Source of the DNA: Comamonas sp. BIGb0152
GTDB taxonomy: Bacteria > Pseudomonadota > Gammaproteobacteria > Burkholderiales > Burkholderiaceae_C
DNA length: 64,000 nucleotides
NCBI RefSeq assembly: GCF_024809975.1
Contig: NZ_JANUDY010000001.1
Location: 434,001 to 498,000, forward strand
Direction of reading: 5' to 3'
Position numbers and translations under genes: made by a program. Each line of letters begins with the position of its first letter. Positions within the stretch are counted from its first letter, which is position 1. Of this stretch, positions 26,091 through 35,283 are shown piece by piece. The notes under the pieces are model-generated. The model was not told the DNA's origin. It saw nothing but the letters and a program-made list of their open reading frames with translations, and did no database searches.

Positions 26091-27176
26091 ATGAATCACG
26101 CGCTTGACCTATACGTTGTGAGCGATGGAGACATCGATTCAGCTCTCGCACTAGCAAGGCGTGGCCCTGACATCGCCGTGGCACGCATGGATCTGAATGC
26201 TCCCGACATAAAAGACTTTGTCGCATTCACCGACAAAGTAGAGCGCACGGCCTTGGGGGCGGAATCAAGGCCCACCCAAACGGAATTGGATGATATTGGC
26301 AAGCGCATGTTCCATCACATTTTCCAAGGTGACATACTCAAGCTATACCGGCGTGCACCTAAAGGTCTGCTAAGCATCCAAATCGTCACGAACGAGCCCC
26401 GTATTCAGCGTGTTGCTTGGGAATTCATCAGCCCAGACGACAAAATGCCGGTTCCGCATCAGGAGCGCTGCGTGGTAAGGGTACTCCCTATTTGTGTATC
26501 GTCTGACCCCTTACCTGTACCGCGTCTTGGTCATGTTCGGGTATTGCTCATTGGAGCCGAACCCATCAACGAGCCAGGCGTAGGCTGGAGCACGGTTGAA
26601 AAAGACCTCAGGCGCAACTTTCAATCGCTTGAAGGTGCCGCAGAACTACAAGTAGTGGCGGGGGCAAACAGGCAGTCATTGCTGAATGTTTTGAACACGG
26701 CCCTCTTTGACGTTGTTCATTTTTTAGGCCACGGCACGGTGGTCAACGGCGAGGGCCGGCTCGCCCTCGTAGATATCGACACCCAGGTAAAAGATTTCAT
26801 CACTGGAAGTGACTTGGCCGTCGCACTAAGCGGACAAGAAACAAAGTTGGCCATTCTCAGTGCTTGCGAAACGGGCGCCGGAGAGATGGACAAGGGATTT
26901 GGCTCCGTTGCCCGCGCATTGCTTTTGTCAGGAATCCCTGCAGTCGTGGCAAATCAAACATCGATCCCCACCAACTCAATCGTCCCTTTTGTGAGTGCGC
27001 TGTACCGCCGCCTATTGAATGACGGCAATATAGACTCTGCGGTCATGGCCGGGCGTGCTGCATTGCACGTTGAATTGCGAAGAGTCATCCATCCCGATTT
27101 GGCCGTTATTGAATGGGGCATACCCGCACTGTATAGATGGCCGGGTGCTGCGCAACTTTTTAACAAGACACCATAA
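26091..27176 (+). CDS. CHAT-domain cysteine protease
   Basis: 361 residues. The C-terminal half has the two catalytic signatures of CHAT (caspase-like) peptidases: His214 in VVHFLGHGT and Cys259 in LAILSACETGAG, followed by the usual VARALLLSGIPAVVANQ segment. The N-terminal 150 residues (about) match no family I recognise and hold no TPR repeats, unlike many CHAT proteins. CHAT proteases act in caspase-like and prokaryotic immune systems (for example TPR-CHAT with type III-E CRISPR effectors and gasdermin-linked proteases). It starts an AT-rich operon; the next ATG follows the stop by two bases. Its target is not known. Confidence 0.88.
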   Translation: MNHALDLYVVSDGDIDSALALARRGPDIAVARMDLNAPDIKDFVAFTDKVERTALGAESRPTQTELDDIGKRMFHHIFQGDILKLYRRAPKGLLSIQIVTNEPRIQRVAWEFISPDDKMPVPHQERCVVRVLPICVSSDPLPVPRLGHVRVLLIGAEPINEPGVGWSTVEKDLRRNFQSLEGAAELQVVAGANRQSLLNVLNTALFDVVHFLGHGTVVNGEGRLALVDIDTQVKDFITGSDLAVALSGQETKLAILSACETGAGEMDKGFGSVARALLLSGIPAVVANQTSIPTNSIVPFVSALYRRLLNDGNIDSAVMAGRAALHVELRRVIHPDLAVIEWGIPALYRWPGAAQLFNKTP

Positions 27177-27178
27177 CT

Positions 27179-27739
27179 ATGATTGAACGAAAAGCCGCAA
27201 TACGCAATAACTTGACTGACACGAGCAATGGTGCATTTACGATCATCAATCGCAGCAGGGAAATAAATACCAATCGCGCCGAATACGAGCTCAACCTGCG
27301 TAAGATTCTTCAACGTTGCTCGCCAGATATAGCAAGAATTTTTGAACAATTACCCAAACCACTGCGGGAAGCAGCGCTCTCCAGCTCCGTATCCAGCAGC
27401 CCATTGAACGCATCCCATATTGCGGACAAAGAAGATATCCATCAGACAAAGATACTGAATAATTTTACGGCAGCAGTCAGAATTGCCTATACCCGCGCTA
27501 AGGCAACCACCATTGGAGTACTCGATCTTGGGTCGCGCATATCTGAGCTAAAAAAACTGATTAACTGCATGAACATGGCCCAGGACCGCATGGTTTTTTT
27601 GGAAGTGCAGACGCCTGTTCCAGCTGGAATGATAAAAACCGGCGATGCTTTAGCACAGGAGTTTCAGAAAGCGTTGGGGAAATCAAATTTCTGCGACAAC
27701 AATCAAAAAAAAACTCGGCTGCAACATATTAGTCAATGA
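27179..27739 (+). CDS. Unknown protein, N-terminal part of a gene split by an A9 frameshift
   Basis: 186 residues of unrecognised family, mostly helical in appearance with a Ser-rich stretch near residue 70. Near the end (MVFLEVQTPVPAGMIKTGDAL onward) the frame runs into nine A residues and stops 26 bases later. The +1 frame beyond the tract continues open for a further 158 residues and its stop overlaps the start of the lipase gene. So this is best read as the first half of a gene of about 335 codons (27179-28187). It lies two bases after the CHAT gene. It could be a cofactor or the protease's substrate; this is inference only. Confidence 0.65.
   Translation: MIERKAAIRNNLTDTSNGAFTIINRSREINTNRAEYELNLRKILQRCSPDIARIFEQLPKPLREAALSSSVSSSPLNASHIADKEDIHQTKILNNFTAAVRIAYTRAKATTIGVLDLGSRISELKKLINCMNMAQDRMVFLEVQTPVPAGMIKTGDALAQEFQKALGKSNFCDNNQKKTRLQHISQ
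27705..27713 (+). repeat. A9 tract at a frame break
   Basis: Nine consecutive A residues lie in the 85-base window where both reading frames of the middle gene are open. With eight A residues the two halves would read continuously (…NNQKKLGCNILVNEF…). Confidence 0.85.
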
Positions 27740-27809
27740 GTTTCTGACTTTCGGCAAAGCGGTTCACGAGCAGAATGGGCTGGATATTTTAATCGGCATC
27801 ACTCCCGCG

Positions 27810-28187
27810 ATGCTTGCCTATCACCATAACAACGAGGCTTTCTACAACAACTTCTCTTACGGTGGAGTTGGCCCCATATCCATGGTCTCGACCTACGACC
27901 TGCGCAGCCATGCCAAGAAAGCAAATCGTCCCTTTGAAGCAGCCGTTGGCAAGCTGCTCGTTGGACGAATAATATCTAACTGCAACAACCTCTGCTATCC
28001 CAAAGAACCGGGGGCTTGGGCACTGGATAACAGCAGTGACCAGGAAGACTTCATTGAGAGTATTCGAAAAATGCGCATTGACAAACGATGCATTGACGCC
28101 ATCCGAAAGAAAGATGAGGGAAAGGCAGTGACAGCTCGCAAGCTGATGCGCGCACTCCAGCAATTGAAAGTAGGTGAACCATGGTAG
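27810..28187 (+). CDS. Unknown protein, C-terminal part of the split middle gene
   Basis: The first ATG in this frame is at 27810 (MLAYHHNNEAF), but the frame is open back to 27654 and coding character begins right at the A9 tract (LGCNILVNEFLTFGKAV). No good ribosome-binding site precedes 27810, so separate translation is doubtful. It contains SMVSTYDLRSHAKKANRPFEAAVGKLL, which matches no family I can name. Its TAG stop overlaps the ATG of the lipase gene by seven bases, which argues that this frame is real and was once, or is sometimes, joined to the upstream part. Confidence 0.6.
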   Translation: MLAYHHNNEAFYNNFSYGGVGPISMVSTYDLRSHAKKANRPFEAAVGKLLVGRIISNCNNLCYPKEPGAWALDNSSDQEDFIESIRKMRIDKRCIDAIRKKDEGKAVTARKLMRALQQLKVGEPW

Positions 28188-29209
28188 AAGTTGTTATCTT
28201 CATCCCGGGTATTATGGGCTCAGAGCTGTTTCACGGTGAGCCAGATGATGCAAAAAGATCAAGAATATGGCCCGGTGCTATTTCGGAACTTTTCTTACCT
28301 TATCAAAATATGGAGAAGTTGCTTGATCCGAATTTAACAGTTGGCGATATCATTCGGAGAATTTCTGTATCTACCCAGTATGGCAGCTTGGTCGATGCAC
28401 TCCTCACATGCGGATTCACGGAAAATGCTGACGCGCCCACGTTGCGCGCATGTCCGTACGACTGGCGCAAAGATAATTCTCTCGCCGCAGAGGTGCTGGC
28501 AAGCCATATCACATTTATGCGTGCAGTTCATGGCCCAGAGGTCGTGATAAATATTGTCGCCCATTCGATGGGAGGTTTGATCAGCCGGTATTTTCTTGAA
28601 TCAGGAAAATTTTCAGAAAAAACACACCCTGGCTTTGCCAATATTCGGCGCCTCATCACCATCGGCACCCCCCACCGGGGTGCTCCGATAGCGCTCCATG
28701 CTGCACTCGGTCAAATGAAGCGCCTCTTTTTAAGTGCGAAGCAGGTTAAACGGCTCGCAAATGATCCGCAATTTCCTGCCCTGTACCAGCTTCTTCCTCC
28801 ACCCACTGAGCCATTCCTTTGGGATTCAAATTTGGCTTCACGCTTGTCCCCTGTTGATCCATATGCACCCAATATCTCCAAAAAGCTAGGCCTTTCATCT
28901 GCAAATCTGGAAAAAGCCACAGCCTTCCATGCCGCATTAAATATTGCCAATCAACCCACAGGCGTTGATTATTTCTGCTTCGTCGGCACCCGCCAAAAAA
29001 CCGTGAGCAATATACGCTATGATTTTAATAATTACGAATATACTCCACCGTCCACCGTCCATCGTCCAGACGGAGGACGGTGGAGATGGTACAGTTCCGA
29101 GCTGGAGCGCATCTGTCAGCGGAATGCAGCAGTTATTGGTAGGGGGCGATCATGGCAGCCTTTACAAACCCAAGGAGGTGCTGAGAGATCTCGCCTTTTT
29201 ATTGGGTAA
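28181..29209 (+). CDS. LCAT-like lipase/acyltransferase, N-terminal part (frameshifted)
   Basis: The frame encodes an alpha/beta-hydrolase of the lecithin:cholesterol acyltransferase family: oxyanion-region FIPGIMGSEL, CPYDWRKDN and the nucleophile Ser129 in VAHSMGGLISRYF, followed by ITIGTPHRGAP. Homology continues to about NIRYDFNNYEY (29040); beyond that the frame is a shifted run ending at 29209. The catalytic Asp and His are in the next frame. Members hydrolyse or transfer acyl chains of phospholipids, so a membrane-damaging effector of the CHAT operon is plausible. The intact gene would span 28181-29558, about 456 residues. Confidence 0.75.
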   Translation: MVEVVIFIPGIMGSELFHGEPDDAKRSRIWPGAISELFLPYQNMEKLLDPNLTVGDIIRRISVSTQYGSLVDALLTCGFTENADAPTLRACPYDWRKDNSLAAEVLASHITFMRAVHGPEVVINIVAHSMGGLISRYFLESGKFSEKTHPGFANIRRLITIGTPHRGAPIALHAALGQMKRLFLSAKQVKRLANDPQFPALYQLLPPPTEPFLWDSNLASRLSPVDPYAPNISKKLGLSSANLEKATAFHAALNIANQPTGVDYFCFVGTRQKTVSNIRYDFNNYEYTPPSTVHRPDGGRWRWYSSELERICQRNAAVIGRGRSWQPLQTQGGAERSRLFIG

Positions 29210-29558
29210 AGGCGGGGTACTCGCGGGTTCGGCAGACGATGCTATCCGAATCAGTGTGCATGATGAAGTGGTACTACCCCTGCAGCAGATGGCGCTCATT
29301 CTTTTTATATCGGATCGCACCAGCTTAGATGCGGATATTGTGGTACATAAGCTGATTGATCAAAATGGGAAAATTTTAGAAAATCCCGCAAAAATCTATG
29401 GATTCCCCGTCAAATACAGCGGCCCGGCGGCCAGCAGCATTTCTCTTAACTTCATCGCCCCGAGATATCCTGGCGCCTACGAAATAGACATATTAATCAA
29501 TGACACGAGTGCCTCAGAATGCAAATTTATACTATTTGTTCAGAGCCCGCTGTTTTGA
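29019..29558 (+). CDS. LCAT-like lipase, C-terminal part (frameshifted)
   Basis: The true homologous part starts about 29066 (TEDGGDGTVPSWSAS). DGT supplies the likely catalytic aspartate and GGDHGSLYKP the histidine, completing the Ser-Asp-His triad begun in the upstream part. A C-terminal beta-rich extension of about 110 residues (IRISVHDEVVLPLQQ onward) follows, possibly a lipid- or target-binding domain. The ATG at 29019 lies inside the upstream coding region without a ribosome-binding site, so this part is probably not made alone. Without a frame correction neither half can be catalytic. Confidence 0.7.
   Translation: MILIITNILHRPPSIVQTEDGGDGTVPSWSASVSGMQQLLVGGDHGSLYKPKEVLRDLAFLLGKGGVLAGSADDAIRISVHDEVVLPLQQMALILFISDRTSLDADIVVHKLIDQNGKILENPAKIYGFPVKYSGPAASSISLNFIAPRYPGAYEIDILINDTSASECKFILFVQSPLF
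29045..29065 (+). repeat. Three tandem heptanucleotides at the lipase frame break
   Basis: CCACCGT at 29045-29051 and 29052-29058, then CCATCGT at 29059-29065. Loss of one 7-base unit moves the frame by one and joins the two halves of the lipase (…EYTPPSIVQTEDGGDGTVP…). TCCACCGTCC here also pairs perfectly with GGACGGTGGA at 29075-29084, giving a ten-pair hairpin over the break. Confidence 0.85.
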
Positions 29559-29987
29559 TGTGCATGGATAAATTATCTTTATTCTCAAGAATAAATGGGT
29601 ACGCTGCCATAGAAAGCTGGTCAAGCACATATCGACTACGCAAAGCCGCGAACATCAACCAGCAAACCGAAGCTGAGCGGAACGTTGCAAAACACCCAAC
29701 CGGCCCCGCCGCATGCGATGGTCTACACATGAAGCGAATGAGCCTGGCTCGCAAGCTTTTACGGGTGGCATTTGCCATTTGGAAGGGCCAGGAAACCTTC
29801 AACCCGGAGCAGTTGCTGCCCAACGCTGCTTGACGAAAAACATAGAACCTTGTATCAGCCGCTCTCAGCAGCACCCCAGGAGAGTGACAGGTTCAAAGCG
29901 CGGGCAAGACATCCAGCATGGAGACCCACCACCAACAATAAAAAAGCCACACAGCATCAAAAATGATAGCTGTGCAGCTAATGAATC
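29559..29987 (+). pseudogene. Probable transposase relic (IS110-like C-terminus) at island edge
   Basis: A short open frame ending at 29833 finishes with HMKRMSLARKLLRVAFAIWKG and FNPEQLL. This resembles the C-terminal end of IS110-family transposases (…LARKLL..AFAI.K....F.PE). No N-terminal domain, start codon or complete element is present. The remaining 150 bases to the tRNA hold nothing recognisable. The family call rests on a short match and is tentative. Confidence 0.4.
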
Positions 29988-30064
29988 TGGTAGGGCGTGA
30001 GGGACTTGAACCCGCGACCAAAGGATTATGAGTCCTCTGCTCTAACCAACTGAGCTAACGCCCC
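29988..30064 (-). tRNA. tRNA with CAT anticodon (tRNA-Met elongator or tRNA-Ile2)
   Basis: 77 bases including an encoded CCA. The cloverleaf folds: acceptor GGGGCGT/ACGCCCT, D arm GCTC..GAGC, anticodon stem GAGGA/TCCTT with loop CTCATAA (anticodon at 30028-30030), T loop TTCAAGT. The first acceptor pair is G-T and the T stem has one C/T mismatch. The body (TGGTCG variable loop, TTCAAGT) is close to E. coli tRNA-Ile2, whose CAT is read as isoleucine after lysidine modification, but elongator Met cannot be excluded. The accessory island abuts its 3' end. Confidence 0.85.
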
Positions 30065-30106
30065 GACACCACCACCCGCAAGGGGTGAAGCTTTGCATTC
30101 TAGCGT

Positions 30107-31108
30107 CTATTTGGGATGGCTCAGTGCGTTGGAGACGAGCTTGGAGGTGATTCCAACAATCTGGATCATCTTTTCATAAGGCATGCGTTTGGGGCCGATC
30201 ACGCCCAAAGTGCCGACGATTTTTCCGTTGACCTGGTAGGGGGTGCTGACGACCGATAGCTCCTCAACCGACAGCAGCTGGCTCTCGCCGCCGATGTAGA
30301 TTTGCACGCCTTCGGCGCGGTTGGAGTTCTCCAGCAGGTGCAGGATCTGGGTCTTTTGCTCGAACAGGTCAAAGGCCCGGCGCAGGTTGGTCATGTCGTT
30401 GCTGAAATCACTGACGGCCAGCAAATTGCGCTCACCAGCAATCACCAGCTCATGCGGGGCTTCATCGCCGTCCTCGTCCACATTCACGGCAGCCAGCATC
30501 AGCGCGGCAATCTCGTCGCGCAGGCTGTCCACCTCTTTGCGCAACAGCTGGCGCACCTGCTCCATCGCCAAACCGGCGTAGTGGGCGTTGAGGTAGTTGG
30601 CCGTCTCGATCAGCTGGCTTTGCGAGTAGTCCGATTCGGTGAAGATCACCCGGTTTTGCACATCGCCGTCGGGCGAGACCAGGATCAGCAGAATGCGCTT
30701 TTCCGACAGGCGCAAAAACTCGATATGGCGGAAGGCCGAGCTTTTGCGCGGTGCCTGCACCACGCCCACAAACTGCGACAGCTCGGACAGCACGCCCGCA
30801 GCGCTGGTGATCACCTTTTGCGGCTGCTCGGGCGCAATCTCCGCCGAGACCACCTGGTCCGGGTCCACCGTCAGCATGGTGTCGACAAACAGGCGGTAGC
30901 CCTTGGCAGTGGGGATGCGGCCAGCGGAGGTGTAGGGGCTGGCTATCAGGCCCAGGCCTTCGAGGTCGGCCATCACGTTGCGGATGGTGGCCGGCGAAAA
31001 ATCCAGCCCGGGTGCCTGGGTGAGTGCGCGTGAGCCCACCGGATGGCCGTCCGCTATATAGCGTTCCACCAAGGTTTTGAGCAGCAGCCGGGCGCGGTCA
31101 TCAAGCAT
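30107..31108 (-). CDS. hrcA: Heat-inducible transcription repressor HrcA
   Basis: 333 residues, normal length. The N-terminal winged helix has the family signatures [24 protein letters not shown] and [40 protein letters not shown]. The C-terminal end has the [19 protein letters not shown] motif. HrcA represses chaperone operons by binding CIRCE elements. No CIRCE element was seen in this window, so its targets are elsewhere. Confidence 0.97.
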   Translation of the reverse strand: MLDDRARLLLKTLVERYIADGHPVGSRALTQAPGLDFSPATIRNVMADLEGLGLIASPYTSAGRIPTAKGYRLFVDTMLTVDPDQVVSAEIAPEQPQKVITSAAGVLSELSQFVGVVQAPRKSSAFRHIEFLRLSEKRILLILVSPDGDVQNRVIFTESDYSQSQLIETANYLNAHYAGLAMEQVRQLLRKEVDSLRDEIAALMLAAVNVDEDGDEAPHELVIAGERNLLAVSDFSNDMTNLRRAFDLFEQKTQILHLLENSNRAEGVQIYIGGESQLLSVEELSVVSTPYQVNGKIVGTLGVIGPKRMPYEKMIQIVGITSKLVSNALSHPK

Positions 31109-31487
31109 GGGCGCATTTTATCCGCGTCCTGGCCGCCCATTGCCTCCTCCCGTGCAGATCCAAGGTCATGCAGGGGCCCAACGCCCCAGGCAACCGCCCA
31201 CCGCCAACGGTCTTGGTGCACCCTGCGCAGACGCAGTGCCCACCCAGCGCGGATGCAAGGCCCAACAGCCAGGCACAAAGATGGAGCTGCAGCACTCTGG
31301 ATTTTTGCGGCCATGCAACAATGGCGCGGTAGCTGCCCAAGAGCGTCTGCATCCAGGCGCCAGGGCAGCTGCAGGCCCAGCCCCAGCCAGCGCTGCAGCA
31401 TGCCTTCGCGGGCCCGGCTGCAGCTGCCACCTGGGGCTGCTCAAGAAATTCAAAAAGATTGCACCACTTTGATGATGTAATTTGCGT
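31109..31487. other. hrcA/nadK divergent intergenic region
   Basis: 379 bases with no supported gene; frames across it are shadows. The right third becomes less GC-rich just before nadK and should hold its promoter, but no clear -35/-10 pair or CIRCE repeat was found. Confidence 0.5.
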
Positions 31488-32390
31488 ATGCAGTCTCGCT
31501 TTCAACATATTGCCCTGATCGGTAAACACCATGCGCCGCCCACTGCCGAGGTGCGCCAGCAGTCGTATGCGGCTTTCAGCCAGATCGCCTGCTATATCGA
31601 GGCCCAAGGCGGCACGGCATTCCTGGAAAAAGAGACCGCGGCCTTTACCGGCATGGAACACTACCCCACCCTCAGCATGCAAGAAGTGGGGGAACGCTGC
31701 GACCTGGTCATTGTGCTGGGGGGCGACGGCACCATGCTGGGCGTGGGCCGCGAGCTGGCCCGCTACAACACGCCCCTGGTCGGCATCAACCAGGGGCGCC
31801 TGGGCTTTGTCACCGATGTACCGCTGCAGACCTTCATGGGCCCGCTGTCGGCCATTCTGGCCGGCGAGTACGAGGAAGAAGTGCGCTCGATGATCCATGC
31901 CCGCGTGATGCGCGAAGGCCAGTGCGTATTCGAGGCCCTGGCCTTCAACGACGTGGTGGTGAACCGGGGCGGTACCTCGGGCATGGTCGAGCTGCGGGTA
32001 GAAGTGGACGGCCGACTGGTGGCCAACCAGCGCGCCGACGGCCTGATCATCGCCACGCCCACGGGCTCGACTGCGTATGCGCTGTCGGTGGGCGGGCCCA
32101 TCGTGCACCCCACGGTGCCTTGCTGGGTGATGGCGCCGATTGCGCCGCACATGCTGTCCAACCGGCCCAGCGTGATTCCCGACACCCAAGAGATTTCGAT
32201 CGAGGTGGTGGGCGGGCGCGATGTGGCAGCCAATTTCGACATGCAATCGCTCGCCTCCATCCAGCGCGGCGACAAGATTCTGGTGCGCAGCGCACCGCAC
32301 AAGGCCCGCTTTTTGCACCCCCGTGGCTGGAACTACTACGCCACCCTGCGCAAAAAGCTCGGCTGGAACGAAGGGGGCATCACCCCATGA
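31488..32390 (+). CDS. nadK: NAD kinase
   Basis: 300 residues from the ATG at 31488 (an in-frame TTG lies six bases upstream). It has the catalytic GGDGT motif ([16 protein letters not shown]), the [10 protein letters not shown] loop and the second conserved motif [19 protein letters not shown]. It phosphorylates NAD to NADP. Its stop overlaps the ATG of recN. Confidence 0.97.
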   Translation: MQSRFQHIALIGKHHAPPTAEVRQQSYAAFSQIACYIEAQGGTAFLEKETAAFTGMEHYPTLSMQEVGERCDLVIVLGGDGTMLGVGRELARYNTPLVGINQGRLGFVTDVPLQTFMGPLSAILAGEYEEEVRSMIHARVMREGQCVFEALAFNDVVVNRGGTSGMVELRVEVDGRLVANQRADGLIIATPTGSTAYALSVGGPIVHPTVPCWVMAPIAPHMLSNRPSVIPDTQEISIEVVGGRDVAANFDMQSLASIQRGDKILVRSAPHKARFLHPRGWNYYATLRKKLGWNEGGITP

Positions 32391-34045
32391 GCCTCAAACG
32401 CATTGGGTTGCGCGATTTCGTGATTGTCGAGCAGCTCGAAGTGGATTTCCAGCCCGGCTTTACCGCGCTGACCGGCGAAACCGGCGCGGGCAAATCGATC
32501 CTGATCGATGCCTTGCAGCTGGTGCTGGGCCACCGGGCCGATACCGGCTTTGTGCGCCAGGGCGCCAGCCGCGCCGAGCTGATGGCCGAGTTCGACACCC
32601 CGCCCGCGCTGGAGGCTTTTCTCGCCGACAACGACATGCCCGGCGAAGAATCCCTGCTGCTGCGCCGCGTGATTGATGCCCAGGGCAAGAGCAAGTTCTG
32701 GATCAATGGCGTGCCCGCCACCGCCACCCAGCTGCGCAGCATTGCCGGTGCCCTGGTCGATATCCATGGCCAGCATGCCTGGCAGGGGCTGACCCAGCCC
32801 GAATCGGTGCGCCAGCTGCTGGACGCCTATGCCGGCGCCGACAGCACCCCCACCCAGCGCGCCTATGTGCTGTGGCGCAGCGCTGACAAAGCCTTGCAGC
32901 AGGCGCGCAGCATGGAGGAAACCCACCAGCGCGAGCGCGAACGCCTGCTCTGGCAGATCTCCGAAATCGACAAGCTGGCCCCTGGCCCGCAGGAGTGGGA
33001 AGAGCTCAACACCCAGCACGGCCGCCTGTCCAACGCCCAGGCCTTGATGGATGCGGCCAACAGCGCCATCGCCAGCCTGGAAGGCGAAGACGGCGGCGCG
33101 CTCACCCAGGTCAACCGCAGCCTGCATGCGCTGCAGGACCAGGCCCATGTGGAGCCCGGCTTCTCGGCCATGGCCGAGTCGCTGGAGTCCTGCCTGGCCC
33201 AACTCGATGATGTGATGCGCTCGCTCAACGGCTATCTGCGCCATGCCGATCTGGATCCGGAAAAACTGGAACAACTCGACCAGCGCCTGGGCAGCTGGAT
33301 ATCGCTGGCGCGGCGCTACAAGCGCGCGCCCGAAGACCTGCCCGCGCTGCTGCAGGGCTGGCATGCCGAGCTGCTGGCGCTGGAAGCCTCGTCCGACATG
33401 GTGCAGTTGGCCCAGAATGCCCAGCAAGCACAACAGGCCTACCAAAAAGTGGCCAGCGTCCTCAGCAAGGCCCGCCAGCAAGCGGCCAAGCGCCTGTCCA
33501 CCACCATCACCACGGCGATGCAGGACCTGGGCATGGCAGGCGGCCGCTTTGTGGCCCAGGTCAGCCCCGCACGCGAGCCGCGCAGCGATGGGATTGACGA
33601 TGTGGAACTGCTGGTCGCCGGCCACCCCGGCACCGATCCCAAGCCCATTGCCAAGGTCGCCTCGGGCGGTGAGCTCTCGCGCATCTCGCTGGCCATTGCG
33701 ATATCGACCAGCCAGCTCGGCCATGCGCCGACCCTGATTTTTGACGAGATTGATTCGGGCATTGGCGGCGCCGTGGCCGATGCCGTGGGCCGGGTCATGC
33801 GCAGCCTGGGCCGCGACCGCCAGGTGCTGGCTGTTACCCACCTGGCCCAGGTGGCCGCGCGCGGCGACCACCATTTGCTGGTGGCCAAGCAGCGCAGCAA
33901 AACGGGCACCACCAGCCATATCCGCACGGTGGCCGATGGCACACGCGTCGATGAAATTGCCCGCATGCTGGGCGGTGAGAACCTGTCCGCCACCAGCCGG
34001 GCCCATGCCCAAGAGATGATTGCCGGAGGAATGAATGACCGATAA
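32387..34045 (+). CDS. recN: DNA repair protein RecN
   Basis: 552 residues. The ATG at 32387 overlaps the nadK stop as ATGA; a longer frame from 31922 is a shadow of nadK. SMC-like ATPase: Walker [12 protein letters not shown] signature [13 protein letters not shown], Walker [13 protein letters not shown], with a coiled-coil middle. It acts in double-strand break repair. It is co-transcribed with nadK and rapZ. Confidence 0.97.
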   Translation: MSLKRIGLRDFVIVEQLEVDFQPGFTALTGETGAGKSILIDALQLVLGHRADTGFVRQGASRAELMAEFDTPPALEAFLADNDMPGEESLLLRRVIDAQGKSKFWINGVPATATQLRSIAGALVDIHGQHAWQGLTQPESVRQLLDAYAGADSTPTQRAYVLWRSADKALQQARSMEETHQRERERLLWQISEIDKLAPGPQEWEELNTQHGRLSNAQALMDAANSAIASLEGEDGGALTQVNRSLHALQDQAHVEPGFSAMAESLESCLAQLDDVMRSLNGYLRHADLDPEKLEQLDQRLGSWISLARRYKRAPEDLPALLQGWHAELLALEASSDMVQLAQNAQQAQQAYQKVASVLSKARQQAAKRLSTTITTAMQDLGMAGGRFVAQVSPAREPRSDGIDDVELLVAGHPGTDPKPIAKVASGGELSRISLAIAISTSQLGHAPTLIFDEIDSGIGGAVADAVGRVMRSLGRDRQVLAVTHLAQVAARGDHHLLVAKQRSKTGTTSHIRTVADGTRVDEIARMLGGENLSATSRAHAQEMIAGGMNDR

Positions 34046-34928
34046 GACATCTGCCTCACAAGCGCTGGAAGTGGTGGTCATCACCGGCATGGCCGGCTCT
34101 GGCAAGTCCGTGGCACTGCATGCGCTCGAAGACGTGGGCTACTACTGTGTGGACAACTTTCCGCCCGAGCTGCTGCAAGCGCTGGTGTCGCTGGAGCATT
34201 GGCAGCACGGCAGCCGCGTGGCCATTGCCATGGATGCGCGCAGCGCCAAGGGCCTGTACCTGGTGCCCGAGCAACTCGACCGGCTGCGCGCGGCCGGCGC
34301 CCAGGTGCGGCTGATCTACATGGATGCGCAGCGCGACACGCTGATGCGGCGCTTTTCCGAAACCCGCAGGCGCCACCCGCTGACCAACGAGAAACTGCAG
34401 GAAGGCCCGCGCGCGCTGGCGCAGATGATTGACGAGGAGCGTGCCCTGCTGGCCGACCTGCGCGAGCAGGCCCATGTCATCGACACCAGCAATATGCGCG
34501 GCTCGCAGCTACAGGCCCACATCAAGGACTGGATCCAGGCGCCGCAATCGAGCCTGACCTTGCTGTTCCAGTCCTTTGGCTTTAAACACGGCATCCCCAT
34601 CGATAGCGATTACATGTTCGATGTGCGCATGCTGCCCAACCCCTACTACGAGCCCGAGCTGCGGCCCCACACGGGCTTGGAGGCACCGGTCGCCAATTTT
34701 CTGGCGCAGCAGCCCAAGGTGCTGCAGATGCAGGCGGACATCATCCGCTTTCTGGACAACTGGCTGCCCGAGCTGGTGAAGAACCACCGCAGCTATGCCA
34801 CCGTGTCGGTGGGCTGCACCGGCGGCCAGCACCGCTCGGTCTATCTGGTCAATGCACTGGCCCAGCACTTTCAAGGCCGCTGGACCACCTTGCAGCGCCA
34901 CCGCGAGCTGAGCGCCAAAAAGAGTTAA
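34035..34928 (+). CDS. rapZ: RNase adapter protein RapZ
   Basis: 297 residues. N-terminal P-loop ATP/GTP-binding domain ([29 protein letters not shown]), C-terminal domain with [23 protein letters not shown] and [17 protein letters not shown]. In E. coli RapZ guides RNase E to the small RNA GlmZ and tunes glucosamine-6-phosphate synthase; in betaproteobacteria the target is less clear. It overlaps the end of recN by 11 bases. Confidence 0.96.
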   Translation: MTDKTSASQALEVVVITGMAGSGKSVALHALEDVGYYCVDNFPPELLQALVSLEHWQHGSRVAIAMDARSAKGLYLVPEQLDRLRAAGAQVRLIYMDAQRDTLMRRFSETRRRHPLTNEKLQEGPRALAQMIDEERALLADLREQAHVIDTSNMRGSQLQAHIKDWIQAPQSSLTLLFQSFGFKHGIPIDSDYMFDVRMLPNPYYEPELRPHTGLEAPVANFLAQQPKVLQMQADIIRFLDNWLPELVKNHRSYATVSVGCTGGQHRSVYLVNALAQHFQGRWTTLQRHRELSAKKS

Positions 34929-35165
34929 TTACGCGGCACGCAAGGCCACGCTGAGCTGGTCCACCACCGTGGCCCAATCGGCATCGGCTGCGATGCTTTC
35001 ACGCAAAAAGCGCGCCTGCGCTGGCGACCAAAATGCAGCATCGGCCATGAGCAGGGTATCGGGCAGCGGTCGGTGTGATTCGATGAATTCGCGGATCGAT
35101 GCGTCATCGTCGGGCAAGCCCAGTTGTTGGAACAGCGACGAGAAGGGGTGGACAGTGGGTTCCAT
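34929..35165 (-). CDS. DUF2789 family protein
   Basis: 78 residues. The whole protein fits the DUF2789 pattern: FSSLFQQLGLPDDDASIREFIESHRPL and DAAFWSPAQARFLRESIAADADWATVVDQLS. This is a small conserved proteobacterial family without assigned function. It ends directly next to rapZ (convergent). Confidence 0.85.
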   Translation of the reverse strand: MEPTVHPFSSLFQQLGLPDDDASIREFIESHRPLPDTLLMADAAFWSPAQARFLRESIAADADWATVVDQLSVALRAA

Positions 35166-35283
35166 GCAGCACTTTCAAAGCCAAAAGATGGCTGCAGTCT
35201 AAGCGCGGGGCTGCGGTGCCAGTTGCAGGACAAGCACTGCAATCCACGCCGGTCGATGCAGCCCGGCAAGCAGCCCACTCCGC

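Noticed and set aside
31109..31487. Possible CIRCE operator next to hrcA
   Set aside because: Only a lone GCACTC half-site was found; the TTAGCACTC-N9-GAGTGCTAA repeat is absent.
31101..32318. 405-residue minus-strand frame across nadK
   Set aside because: Antisense of NAD kinase and the intergenic region; His/Gly/Ala-rich with no motifs.
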